Source of the DNA: Paenibacillus gallinarum
GTDB taxonomy: Bacteria > Bacillota > Bacilli > Paenibacillales > Paenibacillaceae
Length of the DNA stretch: 62,875 nt
NCBI RefSeq assembly: GCF_014836635.1
Contig: NZ_JACSQL010000018.1
Location: forward strand, 1 to 62,875
Reading direction: 5' to 3'
Within the stretch, counting starts at the first letter, position 1. The number at the start of each line of letters is the position of its first letter. The notes under the pieces were generated by a model. It was not told where the DNA came from and did not search any database. It saw only the letters and a program-made list of their open reading frames with translations. The translations under genes and the position numbers were made by a program. Shown in pieces: positions 17,218-24,938 of the stretch.

Positions 17218-17693
17218 GTGAGAATCAACAACTGCAGAATTATGACGGTGGCCAAGGGGAGAAAGGGTGGTTATTTCCTTACCCCCCTTCCCGTAAGCCG
17301 GAACTTATTCCCCCTATTGCTCTTGCCTACATAGGAGATGCAGTTTATGAGGTGGCTGTCAGACAATATTTGCTGTCAAAGTCTAATCTCCGTCCCAATC
17401 ATCTTCATCAAAATGCGACAAGTTTTGTATCTGCGAAAGCTCAAAGCAGGATTTTGTCGTATATTGAGGAAGAATTGTTACCTGCCGAAGCGGATATTGT
17501 GAGACAAGGTAGAAATGCCAAATCCAATGTCCCAAAAAATGCAGATGTTTTGGAATATAGACATGCTACCGCTTTTGAATGTCTGATCGGGTATTTATAC
17601 ACGAGTGGATATCAAGAAAGACTCCGCGAACTTATTGTTCTTGGCATTCAGAGAATGGAGCAAGCAAAAAAAGATGGAAAAGCACAAAAGTAA
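17202..17693 (+). CDS. mrnC: Mini-ribonuclease III
   Basis: MrnC matures 23S rRNA ends in Bacillus-type bacteria. The 163-residue protein has only the RNase III catalytic domain, with the ALAYIGDAVYEVAVR signature near residues 41-55 and no double-stranded RNA-binding domain, as usual for the family. Two starts are possible: ATG 17202, four bases after AAGGTG, or ATG 17214, which overlaps the cysS stop as ATGA. I chose the first on the ribosome site. It sits between cysS and the rRNA methyltransferase gene rlmB. Confidence 0.93.
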   Translation: MAAQMSENQQLQNYDGGQGEKGWLFPYPPSRKPELIPPIALAYIGDAVYEVAVRQYLLSKSNLRPNHLHQNATSFVSAKAQSRILSYIEEELLPAEADIVRQGRNAKSNVPKNADVLEYRHATAFECLIGYLYTSGYQERLRELIVLGIQRMEQAKKDGKAQK

Positions 17694-17765
17694 TGGATTA
17701 TAACGAAATATAGAGCTTCTAAACAGTCAAAGTATGGCGTATCGAAGCTAGGAGGATATAGAGAA

Positions 17766-18506
17766 ATGGAAGAAGAATGGATTGCCGGTAAGCACTCAGT
17801 TATTGAGGCGCTGCGTTCCGGAAGAACGATAAACAAAATATGGATTGCTGAACAGGCGCAAAAGCATCTTACCTTGCCGATCTATGCTGAGGCGAAGAAA
17901 GCTGGCGTGATTATTCAACAGGTAGATAAGCGTAAGTTAGAGCAAATGGTTCCTGGCGTACAGCATCAAGGTGTTGTGGCACAGGCTGCTCCTTATGAAT
18001 ATGCACATGTGGAAGATCTACTCGCTGCGGCACGAGATAAAGGAGAAGATCCTTTTCTAGTTCTGCTTGATGAGATTGAGGATCCCCACAATCTAGGTTC
18101 TATTTTACGAACTGCAGACTGCACGGGAGCTCATGGCGTTATTGTCCCGAAACGTCGCTCGGCTCAGGTAACAGCAACTGTTTCTAAAACTTCTGCCGGT
18201 GCAGCGGAGTATGTTCCTGTAGCAAGAGTAAGCAATTTGGCACAAACCATTGATGAGCTTAAAGAAGCGGGTGTATGGGTTGTGGGAACCGACTTGCAAG
18301 CAACAGAGTCTGTTTTTGGAAATAATGTATTTACGGGACCTGTCGCTATCGTGATCGGTAATGAAGGAAAAGGTATAGGAAGACTTATACGTGAAAAATG
18401 TGATGTTCTTTTGAAGTTACCAATGGCTGGCCAGATCAACTCCCTGAATGCTTCTGTTGCCGCAGGCGTAGTGATGTACGAAGTGCTTAGATCTCGGAAG
18501 TCATAA
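17766..18506 (+). CDS. rlmB: 23S rRNA (guanosine-2'-O-)-methyltransferase RlmB
   Basis: RlmB-type SpoU/TrmH enzymes methylate the 2'-O of a guanosine in 23S rRNA (G2251 in E. coli). The 246-residue protein has an N-terminal substrate-binding region (EWIAGKHSVIEALRSG) and the trefoil-knot SPOUT domain with LLDEIEDPHNLGSILRTAD, VIGNEGKGIGRL and LPMAGQINSLNASVAAGV, the three SpoU motifs. AGGAGG precedes the ATG by nine bases. It follows mrnC and precedes rae1, grouping genes for ribosome RNA processing. The exact target nucleotide is inferred. Confidence 0.94.
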   Translation: MEEEWIAGKHSVIEALRSGRTINKIWIAEQAQKHLTLPIYAEAKKAGVIIQQVDKRKLEQMVPGVQHQGVVAQAAPYEYAHVEDLLAAARDKGEDPFLVLLDEIEDPHNLGSILRTADCTGAHGVIVPKRRSAQVTATVSKTSAGAAEYVPVARVSNLAQTIDELKEAGVWVVGTDLQATESVFGNNVFTGPVAIVIGNEGKGIGRLIREKCDVLLKLPMAGQINSLNASVAAGVVMYEVLRSRKS

Positions 18507-18519
18507 GGACCAGCAGAAA

Positions 18520-19044
18520 ATGAAGGATACCCGTGATGTGCTTCTCGTGGACGGTTATAACATGATAGGGGCTTGGAAAGAATTCTCTGCCCTTGCCCGA
18601 ACCGATTTGCAGGACGCACGGGACAAGCTGTTGGTACGGCTGGCCGATTACCAGGGTTTTTCGGGGATAAGAGTGATCGTAGTTTTTGATGCTTATAGAG
18701 TGCCTGGTTTAGGTAAATCTTTCACAGAGAGTAAAGTACAGGTGCATTTCACTAAAGAAAAAGAGACAGCTGACGAGTGTATTGAACGACTTGTAGGTGA
18801 GCTTAGTTCTCGGAGGCGTCAAATCTATGTGGCTACAAGCGATATGGTGGAGCAGCATGTTATTTTTGGTCAAGGTGCGCTCCGTCTATCCGCCCGTGAA
18901 CTTTATATCGAGCTGGAACAGAATGATAAGGAACTTGGCCGAAAGATACAAGAGGATTACCAGAAGAAATCAACCAAAAATACAATAGATTCGAAATTGT
19001 CACCCGAAGTGCGAAAAATGTTCGAAAAATGGAGAAGAGATTGA
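18520..19044 (+). CDS. rae1: NYN domain ribosome-associated mRNA endonuclease (Rae1/YacP)
   Basis: Rae1 (YacP) enters the ribosomal A site and cuts certain mRNAs in Bacillus subtilis. The 174-residue protein has the NYN/PIN-like nuclease start LLVDGYNMIGAW near residues 8-19, a VIVVFDAYRVPG segment and the acidic pair in KETADECIERL, as in the family. AAGGA lies nine bases before the ATG. It follows rlmB by 13 bases and precedes sigH, the same order as in Bacillus. The family call is firm; target mRNAs are unknown here. Confidence 0.92.
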   Translation: MKDTRDVLLVDGYNMIGAWKEFSALARTDLQDARDKLLVRLADYQGFSGIRVIVVFDAYRVPGLGKSFTESKVQVHFTKEKETADECIERLVGELSSRRRQIYVATSDMVEQHVIFGQGALRLSARELYIELEQNDKELGRKIQEDYQKKSTKNTIDSKLSPEVRKMFEKWRRD

Positions 19045-19128
19045 GATCAAATCTATCATTTTGCGAATATTGAAATTATGAATCTCTTGACATTTATATC
19101 ATTCTTTTCTTTTTTAGGCGAAGTGTGG

Positions 19129-19157
19129 TTGACGTTTGAAGGTATGTTCATATATAC
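19129..19157 (+). promoter_or_regulatory. Candidate sigH promoter
   Basis: TTGACG is followed 16-18 bp later by overlapping TATATA/TATACT options in the 170-base gap before sigH. The -10 register is uncertain. Confidence 0.6.
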
Positions 19158-19214
19158 TTGGGCTATATTTTGATAGGTAACGGGGTCCTTGCGTTGCAGC
19201 CGGAGGGATTGTTA

Positions 19215-19859
19215 GTGAGTGTTGACCTCAAAGATATCATGTTGTCCAAGTTTGATTACCTAAGTGATGAGGATATTGTCCAAGCCGTTCATGACAACGA
19301 CAGTGAGGCACTAGAATACTTGATCAACAAGTATCGTAATTTTGTACGAGCCAAAGCAAGATCTTACTTTTTAATTGGTGCTGATAGAGAAGATATCATT
19401 CAAGAAGGAATGATTGGGCTGTACAAAGCGATACGTGATTTCAGAGGAGACAAGCTGGCATCATTTAAAGCATTTGCTGAGTTATGTATAACGAGGCAGA
19501 TCATTACGGCTATAAAAACAGCGACTCGCCAGAAGCATATACCACTGAATTCGTATATTTCTCTGGATAAACCGATCTATGATGAAGAATCTGATCGCAC
19601 TTTGATGGATGTTATTTGTGGCACACAAGTAACTGATCCAGAGGAACTTGTTATTAACCAGGAAGAATTTACTGGATTAGAAGACAAAATGTCCGAGATT
19701 TTAAGTGACTTGGAACGCAAAGTGCTTATGTTATACCTAGACGGGAGATCTTACCAGGAGATTGCTGTGGATCTCAACCGTCATGTGAAATCGATTGATA
19801 ATGCATTACAGCGTGTAAAACGAAAACTTGAGAAATATCTAGAAGTAAGAGATAATTAG
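19215..19859 (+). CDS. sigH: RNA polymerase sigma-H factor
   Basis: Sigma-H drives transcription at the onset of sporulation. The 214-residue protein begins at GTG 19215, seven bases after GGAGGG; an upstream start would add 19 residues with no ribosome site. It has region 2 (YLINKYRNFVRAKARSYF, DREDIIQEGMIGLYKAIRDF) and region 4 (LSDLERKVLMLYLDGRSYQE, then NRHVKSIDNALQRVKRKL), almost identical to Bacillus SigH. It ends with its own terminator and lies upstream of rpmG-secE-nusG as in Bacillus. Confidence 0.97.
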   Translation: MSVDLKDIMLSKFDYLSDEDIVQAVHDNDSEALEYLINKYRNFVRAKARSYFLIGADREDIIQEGMIGLYKAIRDFRGDKLASFKAFAELCITRQIITAIKTATRQKHIPLNSYISLDKPIYDEESDRTLMDVICGTQVTDPEELVINQEEFTGLEDKMSEILSDLERKVLMLYLDGRSYQEIAVDLNRHVKSIDNALQRVKRKLEKYLEVRDN

Positions 19860-19881
19860 ATTAACTCGTTTTCTGAAGAAG

Positions 19882-19908
19882 GACTCAGACTAGATCGAGT
19901 CTTTTTTT
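19882..19908 (+). terminator. Terminator after sigH
   Basis: GACTC and GAGTC form a short stem around AGACTAGATC, followed by seven T. It begins 22 bases after the stop codon. The stem is short, so strength is uncertain. Confidence 0.7.
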
Positions 19909-20112
19909 GTTGGAGAAGAGGAAGAGCGTTTAAAAAAAGCGGATTGATTCATACTGATAAACATTGACGTTTTCGATTGTACGCTCGATCCAAGCTATCG
20001 ATCATGAGATATCGAATGAATATCATTTCATTCATTTTTCTGTCCGATATGCAATAGGTGTCAAGAACAGCTTTCTGAGAAAAAGTTAGACTTGAAGTAA
20101 GAAACTCTAGAA

Positions 20113-20197
20113 AAGGGTATTTTAGGCAGAGATTAAAGCCTATTCTTCGATTGACATGAATATACCCTTGTGATAAAGTGTTTTAGGTAGGCCTAAA
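20113..20197 (+). repeat. Inverted repeats around the rpmG-secE-nusG promoter
   Basis: The 410-base gap between sigH and rpmG holds a terminator, this cluster and a promoter; 19909-20110 shows nothing I can name. AAGGGTAT (20113-20120) is inverted at ATACCCTT (20162-20169), flanking the -35 box. Inside lies TAGGC (20123-20127) with GCCTA (20138-20142). A third pair, TTTAGG and CCTAAA (20182-20197), follows the -10. They could be operator half-sites. Confidence 0.5.
20151..20179 (+). promoter_or_regulatory. Promoter of rpmG-secE-nusG
   Basis: A consensus TTGACA is followed after 17 bp by TAAAGT with an extended -10 TG. It lies about 90 bases before rpmG. Confidence 0.8.
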
Positions 20198-20269
20198 TTC
20201 GCGCTATTCTTTTTAGGAACCAATTTAGAGACTCTGATAATGTTCGGATGTCTTCGGGAGGTGCACATC

Positions 20270-20419
20270 ATGCGGGTAATTATTACTTTGGCTTGTACCA
20301 ATTGCAAACAAAGAAATTACACAACGACTAAAAACAAGCGTAATCACCCCGACCGCATGGAGATGAAGAAATTTTGCAAGTTTTGTAACGAGCAGACTTC
20401 TCATCGCGAAACCAGATAG
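20270..20419 (+). CDS. rpmG: 50S ribosomal protein L33
   Basis: The 49-residue protein reads MRVIITLACTNCKQRNY and ends CKFCNEQTSHRETR. Both CxxC pairs (CTNC, CKFC) are present, so this is the zinc-binding (C+) form of L33. GGGAGGTG lies seven bases before the ATG. It is the first gene of rpmG-secE-nusG, the usual Firmicutes order. Other L33 copies may exist elsewhere, as is common in this phylum. Confidence 0.96.
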   Translation: MRVIITLACTNCKQRNYTTTKNKRNHPDRMEMKKFCKFCNEQTSHRETR

Positions 20420-20440
20420 TTATTTGGAGGTGTAGTCGGC

Positions 20441-20632
20441 GTGAAACGTAGTTTCAAGTCTCTGTTTTCCTTTTTCTCAGAAAGCTGGGCAGAGCTCAAA
20501 AAGGTTCGCTGGCCTAATCGTAAAGAGTTAACTAACTACACCCTTATTGTTTTGGGGACGGTTATTGTTATTACGCTTTATTTTTGGGTGCTTGACATCG
20601 GTATTTCCGCTGTGATTGAAGCGATAATTTAA
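20441..20632 (+). CDS. secE: Preprotein translocase subunit SecE
   Basis: SecE is the small membrane clamp of the SecYEG channel. The 63-residue single-spanning form is typical of Gram-positive bacteria. It has the amphipathic segment with ESWAELKKVRWPNRKEL, the conserved family motif, and one membrane helix near residues 30-55. The GTG start is eight bases after GGAGGTG. It lies between rpmG and nusG; the partner secY is at 47210-48508 in the same window. Confidence 0.95.
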   Translation: MKRSFKSLFSFFSESWAELKKVRWPNRKELTNYTLIVLGTVIVITLYFWVLDIGISAVIEAII

Positions 20633-20654
20633 GAAGGGTCCCAGGTGGCTTGAT

Positions 20655-21188
20655 ATGGAAAAAAGATGGTATGTCGTTCATACCTATTCAGGGTATGAGA
20701 ACAAAGTCAAAGCCAATTTGGAAAAACGCGTAGAGTCCATGGGCATGGAGGACAAAATATTCCGTGTTCTTGTTCCAATGGAAGAAGAAGTGGTAAATAA
20801 AGACGGTAAGACAAAAACTGTCATGCGTAAAATTTACCCCGGATATGTCCTTGTTGAGATGGTTCAAACTGATGATTCTTGGTATGTTGTTCGCAACACT
20901 CCGGGAGTTACTGGTTTTGTTGGATCAACAGGATCTGGTTCGAAGCCCACGCCACTATTGCCGGATGAAGTTGAACAGATTCTGAAGCATATGGGTGTTG
21001 TGGAGCCAAAACCGAAGATTGAATTCGATATTAAGGAATCCGTACGAATTAAAGTTGGTCCTTTTGCGAATTTTGTGGGCTCCGTGGAAGAAATATTGGC
21101 TGAGAAGAGTAAGTTGAAAGTTCACGTCAACATGTTTGGACGGGAAACCCCGCTTGAGCTAGATTATGATCAAGTGGAAAAATTATAG
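20655..21188 (+). CDS. nusG: Transcription termination/antitermination protein NusG
   Basis: NusG binds RNA polymerase and affects pausing and termination. The 177-residue protein has the N-terminal NGN domain (KRWYVVHTYSGYENKVKANL, then KIYPGYVLVEM) and a C-terminal KOW domain (GPFANFVGSVEEILAEKSKL), the normal two-domain layout. CCAGGTGG precedes the ATG. It follows secE by 22 bases and is followed by rplK after 73 bases. Confidence 0.96.
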   Translation: MEKRWYVVHTYSGYENKVKANLEKRVESMGMEDKIFRVLVPMEEEVVNKDGKTKTVMRKIYPGYVLVEMVQTDDSWYVVRNTPGVTGFVGSTGSGSKPTPLLPDEVEQILKHMGVVEPKPKIEFDIKESVRIKVGPFANFVGSVEEILAEKSKLKVHVNMFGRETPLELDYDQVEKL

Positions 21189-21261
21189 AGCGCAAGCTTC
21201 ATGGTTTCTGTGGGAGGGCTACATGCTCGCTAACCACTATTGATGCAAGGAGGTGTCTTAC

Positions 21262-21687
21262 ATGGCTAAAAAGGTAATGAAAATGGTAAAACTGCAAATT
21301 CCTGCAGGTAAAGCAAACCCAGCACCACCAGTAGGTCCAGCATTGGGTCAAGCAGGTGTCAACATCATGGCATTCTGTAAAGAATTTAATGCTCGTACTG
21401 CTGATCAAGCAGGTTTGATTATTCCAGTTGAAATTACGGTTTTTGAAGATCGTTCTTTCACATTTATCACTAAAACTCCACCGGCAGCAGTATTGCTTAA
21501 AGTAGCTGCTAAACTTGAAAAAGGATCCGGTGAGCCGAACACGAAAAAAGTCGCAACTGTAAAACGTGACGCTGTTCGTCAAATTGCAGAGCAAAAAATG
21601 CCTGACCTAAACGCTGCGAACGTTGAGTCCGCAATGCGCATGGTAGAGGGTACTGCTCGCAGCATGGGTATCACCATCGAAGACTAA
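21262..21687 (+). CDS. rplK: 50S ribosomal protein L11
   Basis: L11 forms the GTPase-associated centre base with 23S rRNA. The 141-residue protein starts MAKKVMKMVKLQIPAGKAN and has the PVGPALGQAGVNIM stretch with the prolines used by thiostrepton-type drugs intact. The ATG at 21262 lies eight bases after AGGAGG; a GTG nine bases upstream overlaps that site. rplA follows, and the L11-L1 pair is standard. Confidence 0.97.
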   Translation: MAKKVMKMVKLQIPAGKANPAPPVGPALGQAGVNIMAFCKEFNARTADQAGLIIPVEITVFEDRSFTFITKTPPAAVLLKVAAKLEKGSGEPNTKKVATVKRDAVRQIAEQKMPDLNAANVESAMRMVEGTARSMGITIED

Positions 21688-21769
21688 TTACAAGTATTCG
21701 TACACAGGCTGATTCGCAGCCTGTGTTGTGGGAGGTATATCCGTTAAAACCACAAAGGAGGAAAAAAAC

Positions 21770-22462
21770 ATGGCTAAACATGGTAAGAAATATGTTGAAG
21801 CTGCTAAGCTGATTGACAGCGAAGCAAGCTACGAGCCTTTGGAAGCTGTAGAGCTTGTCAAAAAGGCAGCTACTGCAAAATTCGACGAAACAATCGAAGT
21901 TGCAGTACGTTTGGGCGTAGACCCTCGTAAACAAGACCAAGCCGTTCGTGGTGTTGTTGTCTTGCCACATGGTACAGGTAAAACACAACGCGTATTGGTA
22001 TTTGCAAAAGGTGAAAAAGCGAAAGAGGCGGAAGCAGCTGGAGCAGACTACGTTGGAGATCAAGATATGATCACAAAAATCCAACAAGGTTGGTTCGAGT
22101 TTGATGTCTGCGTAGCTACACCTGATATGATGAGTGAAGTAGGTAAATTGGGTCGTCTGCTCGGTGGTAAAGGTCTTATGCCTAACCCGAAAGCTGGTAC
22201 GGTTACTTTTGATGTTACTAAAGCTGTTCAAGAAATCAAAGCTGGTAAAATCGAGTATCGTCTGGATCGTGCGGGACAAATTCATGCGCCAATCGGTAAA
22301 GCTTCTTTCACTGCTGAGCAGTTGAATGAAAACCTGACTGCTTTGGTTGAAGCACTTAACCGTGCAAAACCAGCTGCTGCAAAAGGTGTTTACCTGAAAA
22401 ACATCAGCATGTCCTCTACAATGGGACCTGGTGCGCGTGTGAACACAGCTTCTTTTAAATAA
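21770..22462 (+). CDS. rplA: 50S ribosomal protein L1
   Basis: L1 builds the mobile stalk at the ribosome E site and, in several bacteria, represses its own operon. The 230-residue protein starts MAKHGKKYVEAAKLID and has the GGKGLMPNPKAGTVT signature near residue 139. The ATG at 21770 follows AAAGGAGG by eight bases; an upstream in-frame start at 21728 is unsupported. It ends the rplK-rplA group and is followed by the L10 leader region. Confidence 0.97.
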   Translation: MAKHGKKYVEAAKLIDSEASYEPLEAVELVKKAATAKFDETIEVAVRLGVDPRKQDQAVRGVVVLPHGTGKTQRVLVFAKGEKAKEAEAAGADYVGDQDMITKIQQGWFEFDVCVATPDMMSEVGKLGRLLGGKGLMPNPKAGTVTFDVTKAVQEIKAGKIEYRLDRAGQIHAPIGKASFTAEQLNENLTALVEALNRAKPAAAKGVYLKNISMSSTMGPGARVNTASFK

Positions 22463-22472
22463 TAAATTCCAG

Positions 22473-22502
22473 TTGACTTATGTCATCTGAATCTGTTATT
22501 CT
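22473..22502 (+). promoter_or_regulatory. Promoter of rplJ-rplL
   Basis: TTGACT and TATTCT are 18 bp apart with an extended -10 TG, ten bases after the rplA stop. The same two hexamers occur before rpoB. Confidence 0.75.
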
Positions 22503-22547
22503 GATGAAGTTGTTTAGTCCTTGTGACTGACCATTAAATTCGAATAT

Positions 22548-22680
22548 GCTTACCGTAGACAGTAGGTGCTTTAACAAGCTTAATTTCCTACCGAGGTGTG
22601 ATGATAGAACGTATCATTTGAGTGTTTTGCTCAATATGACTTTATCAAGCCTTCGTGATTCTACGGAGGCTTTTCTTATG
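22548..22680 (+). promoter_or_regulatory. Ribosomal protein L10 leader
   Basis: Most of the 385-base gap before rplJ is the promoter and this leader. It has the AGACAGTAGGTGC (22557-22569) and CTTAATTTCCTACCGAGGT (22579-22597) segments typical of the Firmicutes L10 leader, where TAGG pairs with CCTA. In characterised cases L10-L12 binds it and controls downstream expression. An attenuator terminator follows. Confidence 0.88.
22648..22677 (+). terminator. Attenuator terminator in the L10 leader
   Basis: AGCCTTCGT pairs with ACGGAGGCT (one G-U) around a six-base loop, followed by TTTTCTT. It lies between the L10-binding element and rplJ, so it probably cuts off transcription when L10 is in excess. 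Confidence 0.8.
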
Positions 22681-22847
22681 GATAAATGAATCGGGAATCG
22701 TAATGCTTCCCGATTCGTGTATCTTACGGAAAATCTTCCGCGAATAAGCGGTTTTTACAGCCCTGATCTTTCATTAATGGAGAGAAGGTGCTGGATGCAG
22801 GACAGCCTTCGGGTGATCTGCAAGAAATCTATCAGGAGGTGTACAAT

Positions 22848-23351
22848 TTGGCAAACGCAAAAGTGATCCAAGCAAAACAAGAAGCGGTTGATGTAGTATC
22901 AGCTAAATTACGCGAAAGCGTAACTACTGTAGTTGCTGACTACCGTGGTCTAAACGTTTCCCAAGTAACTGAGCTGCGTAAACAGCTTCGTGATGCGGGA
23001 ATCGAATTCCAAGTACTGAAAAACACATTGCTTCGCCGCGCAACTGCGGCTGCTGAGCTGACTGAACTTGATGAAGTTCTTACTGGCCCTACTGCAATTG
23101 CTTTCAGTGCTGATGATGTTGTTGCTCCAGCCAAAATTTTGAATGACTTCGCTAAGAAAAACGAAGCTTTGAAAATTAAAGGTGGGGTAGTTGAAGGTCG
23201 TGTAGTTAGTCTTGAAGAAGTTCAAGCACTTGCAGAGCTTCCTTCACGCGAAGGTCTTCTTTCTATGCTCCTCAGCGTGCTTCAAGCACCTGTACGCAAC
23301 TTCGCCCTTGCTGTTAAAGCAGTTGGCGAAAAAGAAGAGCAAGGCGCTTAA
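22848..23351 (+). CDS. rplJ: 50S ribosomal protein L10
   Basis: L10 anchors the L7/L12 stalk. The start is TTG at 22848, six bases after AGGAGGTG, giving a 167-residue protein beginning ANAKVIQAKQEAVDVV; a start 20 codons upstream would add a non-family extension. The ADYRGLNVSQVTELRKQLR segment and the ELPSREGLLSMLLSVLQAP segment are conserved. It sits behind the L10 leader and attenuator, so feedback regulation is expected. rplL follows after 55 bases. Confidence 0.95.
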   Translation: MANAKVIQAKQEAVDVVSAKLRESVTTVVADYRGLNVSQVTELRKQLRDAGIEFQVLKNTLLRRATAAAELTELDEVLTGPTAIAFSADDVVAPAKILNDFAKKNEALKIKGGVVEGRVVSLEEVQALAELPSREGLLSMLLSVLQAPVRNFALAVKAVGEKEEQGA

Positions 23352-23406
23352 TTTTTTGATTAAACAAGCTGTATAAAATACTAATTAAAATAATGGAGGT
23401 TCAACC

Positions 23407-23769
23407 ATGAGTAAAGAGCAAATCTTGGAAGCAATCAAAGGTATGACTGTATTGGAACTGAACGATCTTGTTAAAGCAATCGAAGAAGAATTTGGCGTAA
23501 CTGCTGCAGCTCCTGTAGCTGTAGCGGGTGGCGCTGCTGCTACTGAAGCTGCTGAGCAAACAGAATTTGATGTAATCCTTACATCTGCTGGCGGTTCCAA
23601 AATCAACGTAATCAAAGCAGTTCGCGAAATCACTGGTCTTGGCTTGAAAGAAGCTAAAGAAGTAGTAGATAACGCTCCTAAAGCTTTGAAAGAAAAAGTA
23701 AGCAAAGAAGAAGCTGAAACAGTTAAAGCTAAACTTGAAGAAGTTGGCGCTTCCGTTGAATTGAAATAG
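23407..23769 (+). CDS. rplL: 50S ribosomal protein L7/L12
   Basis: L7/L12 is the multi-copy stalk protein that recruits translation GTPases. The 120-residue protein has the N-terminal dimerisation helices, an alanine-rich hinge (near residues 35-52) and the C-terminal domain with GGSKINVIKAVREITGLGLK. TGGAGG lies seven bases before the ATG. It ends the rplJ-rplL unit and is followed by a clear terminator. Confidence 0.97.
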   Translation: MSKEQILEAIKGMTVLELNDLVKAIEEEFGVTAAAPVAVAGGAAATEAAEQTEFDVILTSAGGSKINVIKAVREITGLGLKEAKEVVDNAPKALKEKVSKEEAETVKAKLEEVGASVELK

Positions 23770-23807
23770 TCCATTTCACTATTTAAGTGAATAGGAAATT
23801 AACATAC

Positions 23808-23840
23808 AAACCCCTTGAAGCAATCAAGGGGTTTGTTGTT
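23808..23840 (+). terminator. Terminator after rplL
   Basis: AAACCCCTTGA pairs with TCAAGGGGTTT around five bases, followed by a T-rich stretch. It begins 38 bases after the stop. Confidence 0.9.
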
Positions 23841-23926
23841 ATGAAGGGGCATGATTGGTAATAATTGAAGATAAAGAGTATCTTTAATTATGCTAATGTA
23901 CTTTGTTAGAGAAGGGGTTTTGTATC

Positions 23927-24526
23927 ATGTCCGATCACTACTATTCCAGTAAGCCTGAAACTGCTCATGATCGGCAGACGCTTGCAGTAGATTTGAGAGG
24001 TTTTCCGCTGAAACTGACAAGTGATGCTGGAGTTTTTTCGAAGAATGGTGTGGATTATGGTAGTCGGGTCCTGATTAATGCAATGGATTTGACAGGTGCC
24101 AAAGCAATTCTTGATGTTGGTTGTGGGTACGGTCCAATTGGTATTACGGCAGCGAAACTTGTCCCGGATGCGATTGTGACAATGCTTGATATTAATGAAA
24201 GAGCTGTTGAACTTGCCAGACACAATGCCATTCAAAATCAAGTGAGTAGTAATACGGTGATTAAACAAAGCGATCGTCTTGAAGCGGTAAGGAATCAAAC
24301 GTTTGATCTCATTCTAACGAATCCACCGATTCGAGCAGGTAAAGAGATCGTGCATTCTATTTTTGAACAGGCATATGAGCAGCTTAGAGTGGGAGGATCT
24401 CTGTGGATTGTAATTCAGAAGAAACAGGGCGCACCTTCAGCGAAAGAAAAGCTTTCTTCCATGTTCAAATATGTTGAAGAAGTTACCAAAGATAAAGGAT
24501 ATCGGATTTTCAGAGCGGAGAAATAA
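23927..24526 (+). CDS. Class I SAM-dependent methyltransferase, RsmC-like (YbxB family)
   Basis: The 199-residue protein has the RsmC/MTS-type Rossmann fold: SAM motif ILDVGCGYGPIGI near residues 60-72, the acidic end of strand 2 (MLDINERAVELAR) and the NPPIRAG catalytic motif typical of N2-guanine methylation of rRNA or similar amino-methylation. The ATG at 23927 lies nine bases after GAAGGGG; an earlier start adds eight unsupported residues. Its place between rplL and rpoB matches ybxB of Bacillus. The exact rRNA base is not known. Confidence 0.9.
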   Translation: MSDHYYSSKPETAHDRQTLAVDLRGFPLKLTSDAGVFSKNGVDYGSRVLINAMDLTGAKAILDVGCGYGPIGITAAKLVPDAIVTMLDINERAVELARHNAIQNQVSSNTVIKQSDRLEAVRNQTFDLILTNPPIRAGKEIVHSIFEQAYEQLRVGGSLWIVIQKKQGAPSAKEKLSSMFKYVEEVTKDKGYRIFRAEK

Positions 24527-24572
24527 CCAAGAGATGGCAAGTATATAATTGCAAAAAAATGCAATTGGACTA

Positions 24573-24601
24573 TTGACTTGACAAATCAGTTATGGTATTC
24601 T
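24573..24601 (+). promoter_or_regulatory. Promoter of rpoB-rpoC
   Basis: TTGACT and TATTCT with 17-bp spacing and an extended -10 TG. The 412-base gap before rpoB also holds a second candidate at 24674-24705 (TATAAT at 24700-24705 with a poorly spaced TTGGCA) and a leader of over 200 bases in which I see no named element. Confidence 0.72.
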
Positions 24602-24938
24602 TAGTGAATGTCAGTATTAAGATGCCCTACTTAGCTTTAGTTTGTAAAAATGTCAATCTTTTTTTCGCCTTTTTTGGCATATTTCTGTGCAGATCGGCGT
24701 ATAATATGAACATTTTGGGCAAACTATACGTAAGTGGGTTTTTCTGGGATGAAGAGGACATCCACTAATTAAGTTGCTCTTTTATCGAAAAAAAATTCGA
24801 ATTAAGGGCTTTTCTTTATTTGTGGATACGCAAACTCTGTTAACAGATAATCTTGTTATGAGTTCCATTATAAGGTTACAAACAGAGGTTCGCAACGAAA
24901 TTTTTAAAAGTGAGTAGACATTGAGGGGTGAGTTTAAG

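Noticed and set aside
19087..19092. TTGACA upstream of sigH as a second promoter
   Set aside because: No -10 box is found at a proper distance; the region is a pyrimidine tract.
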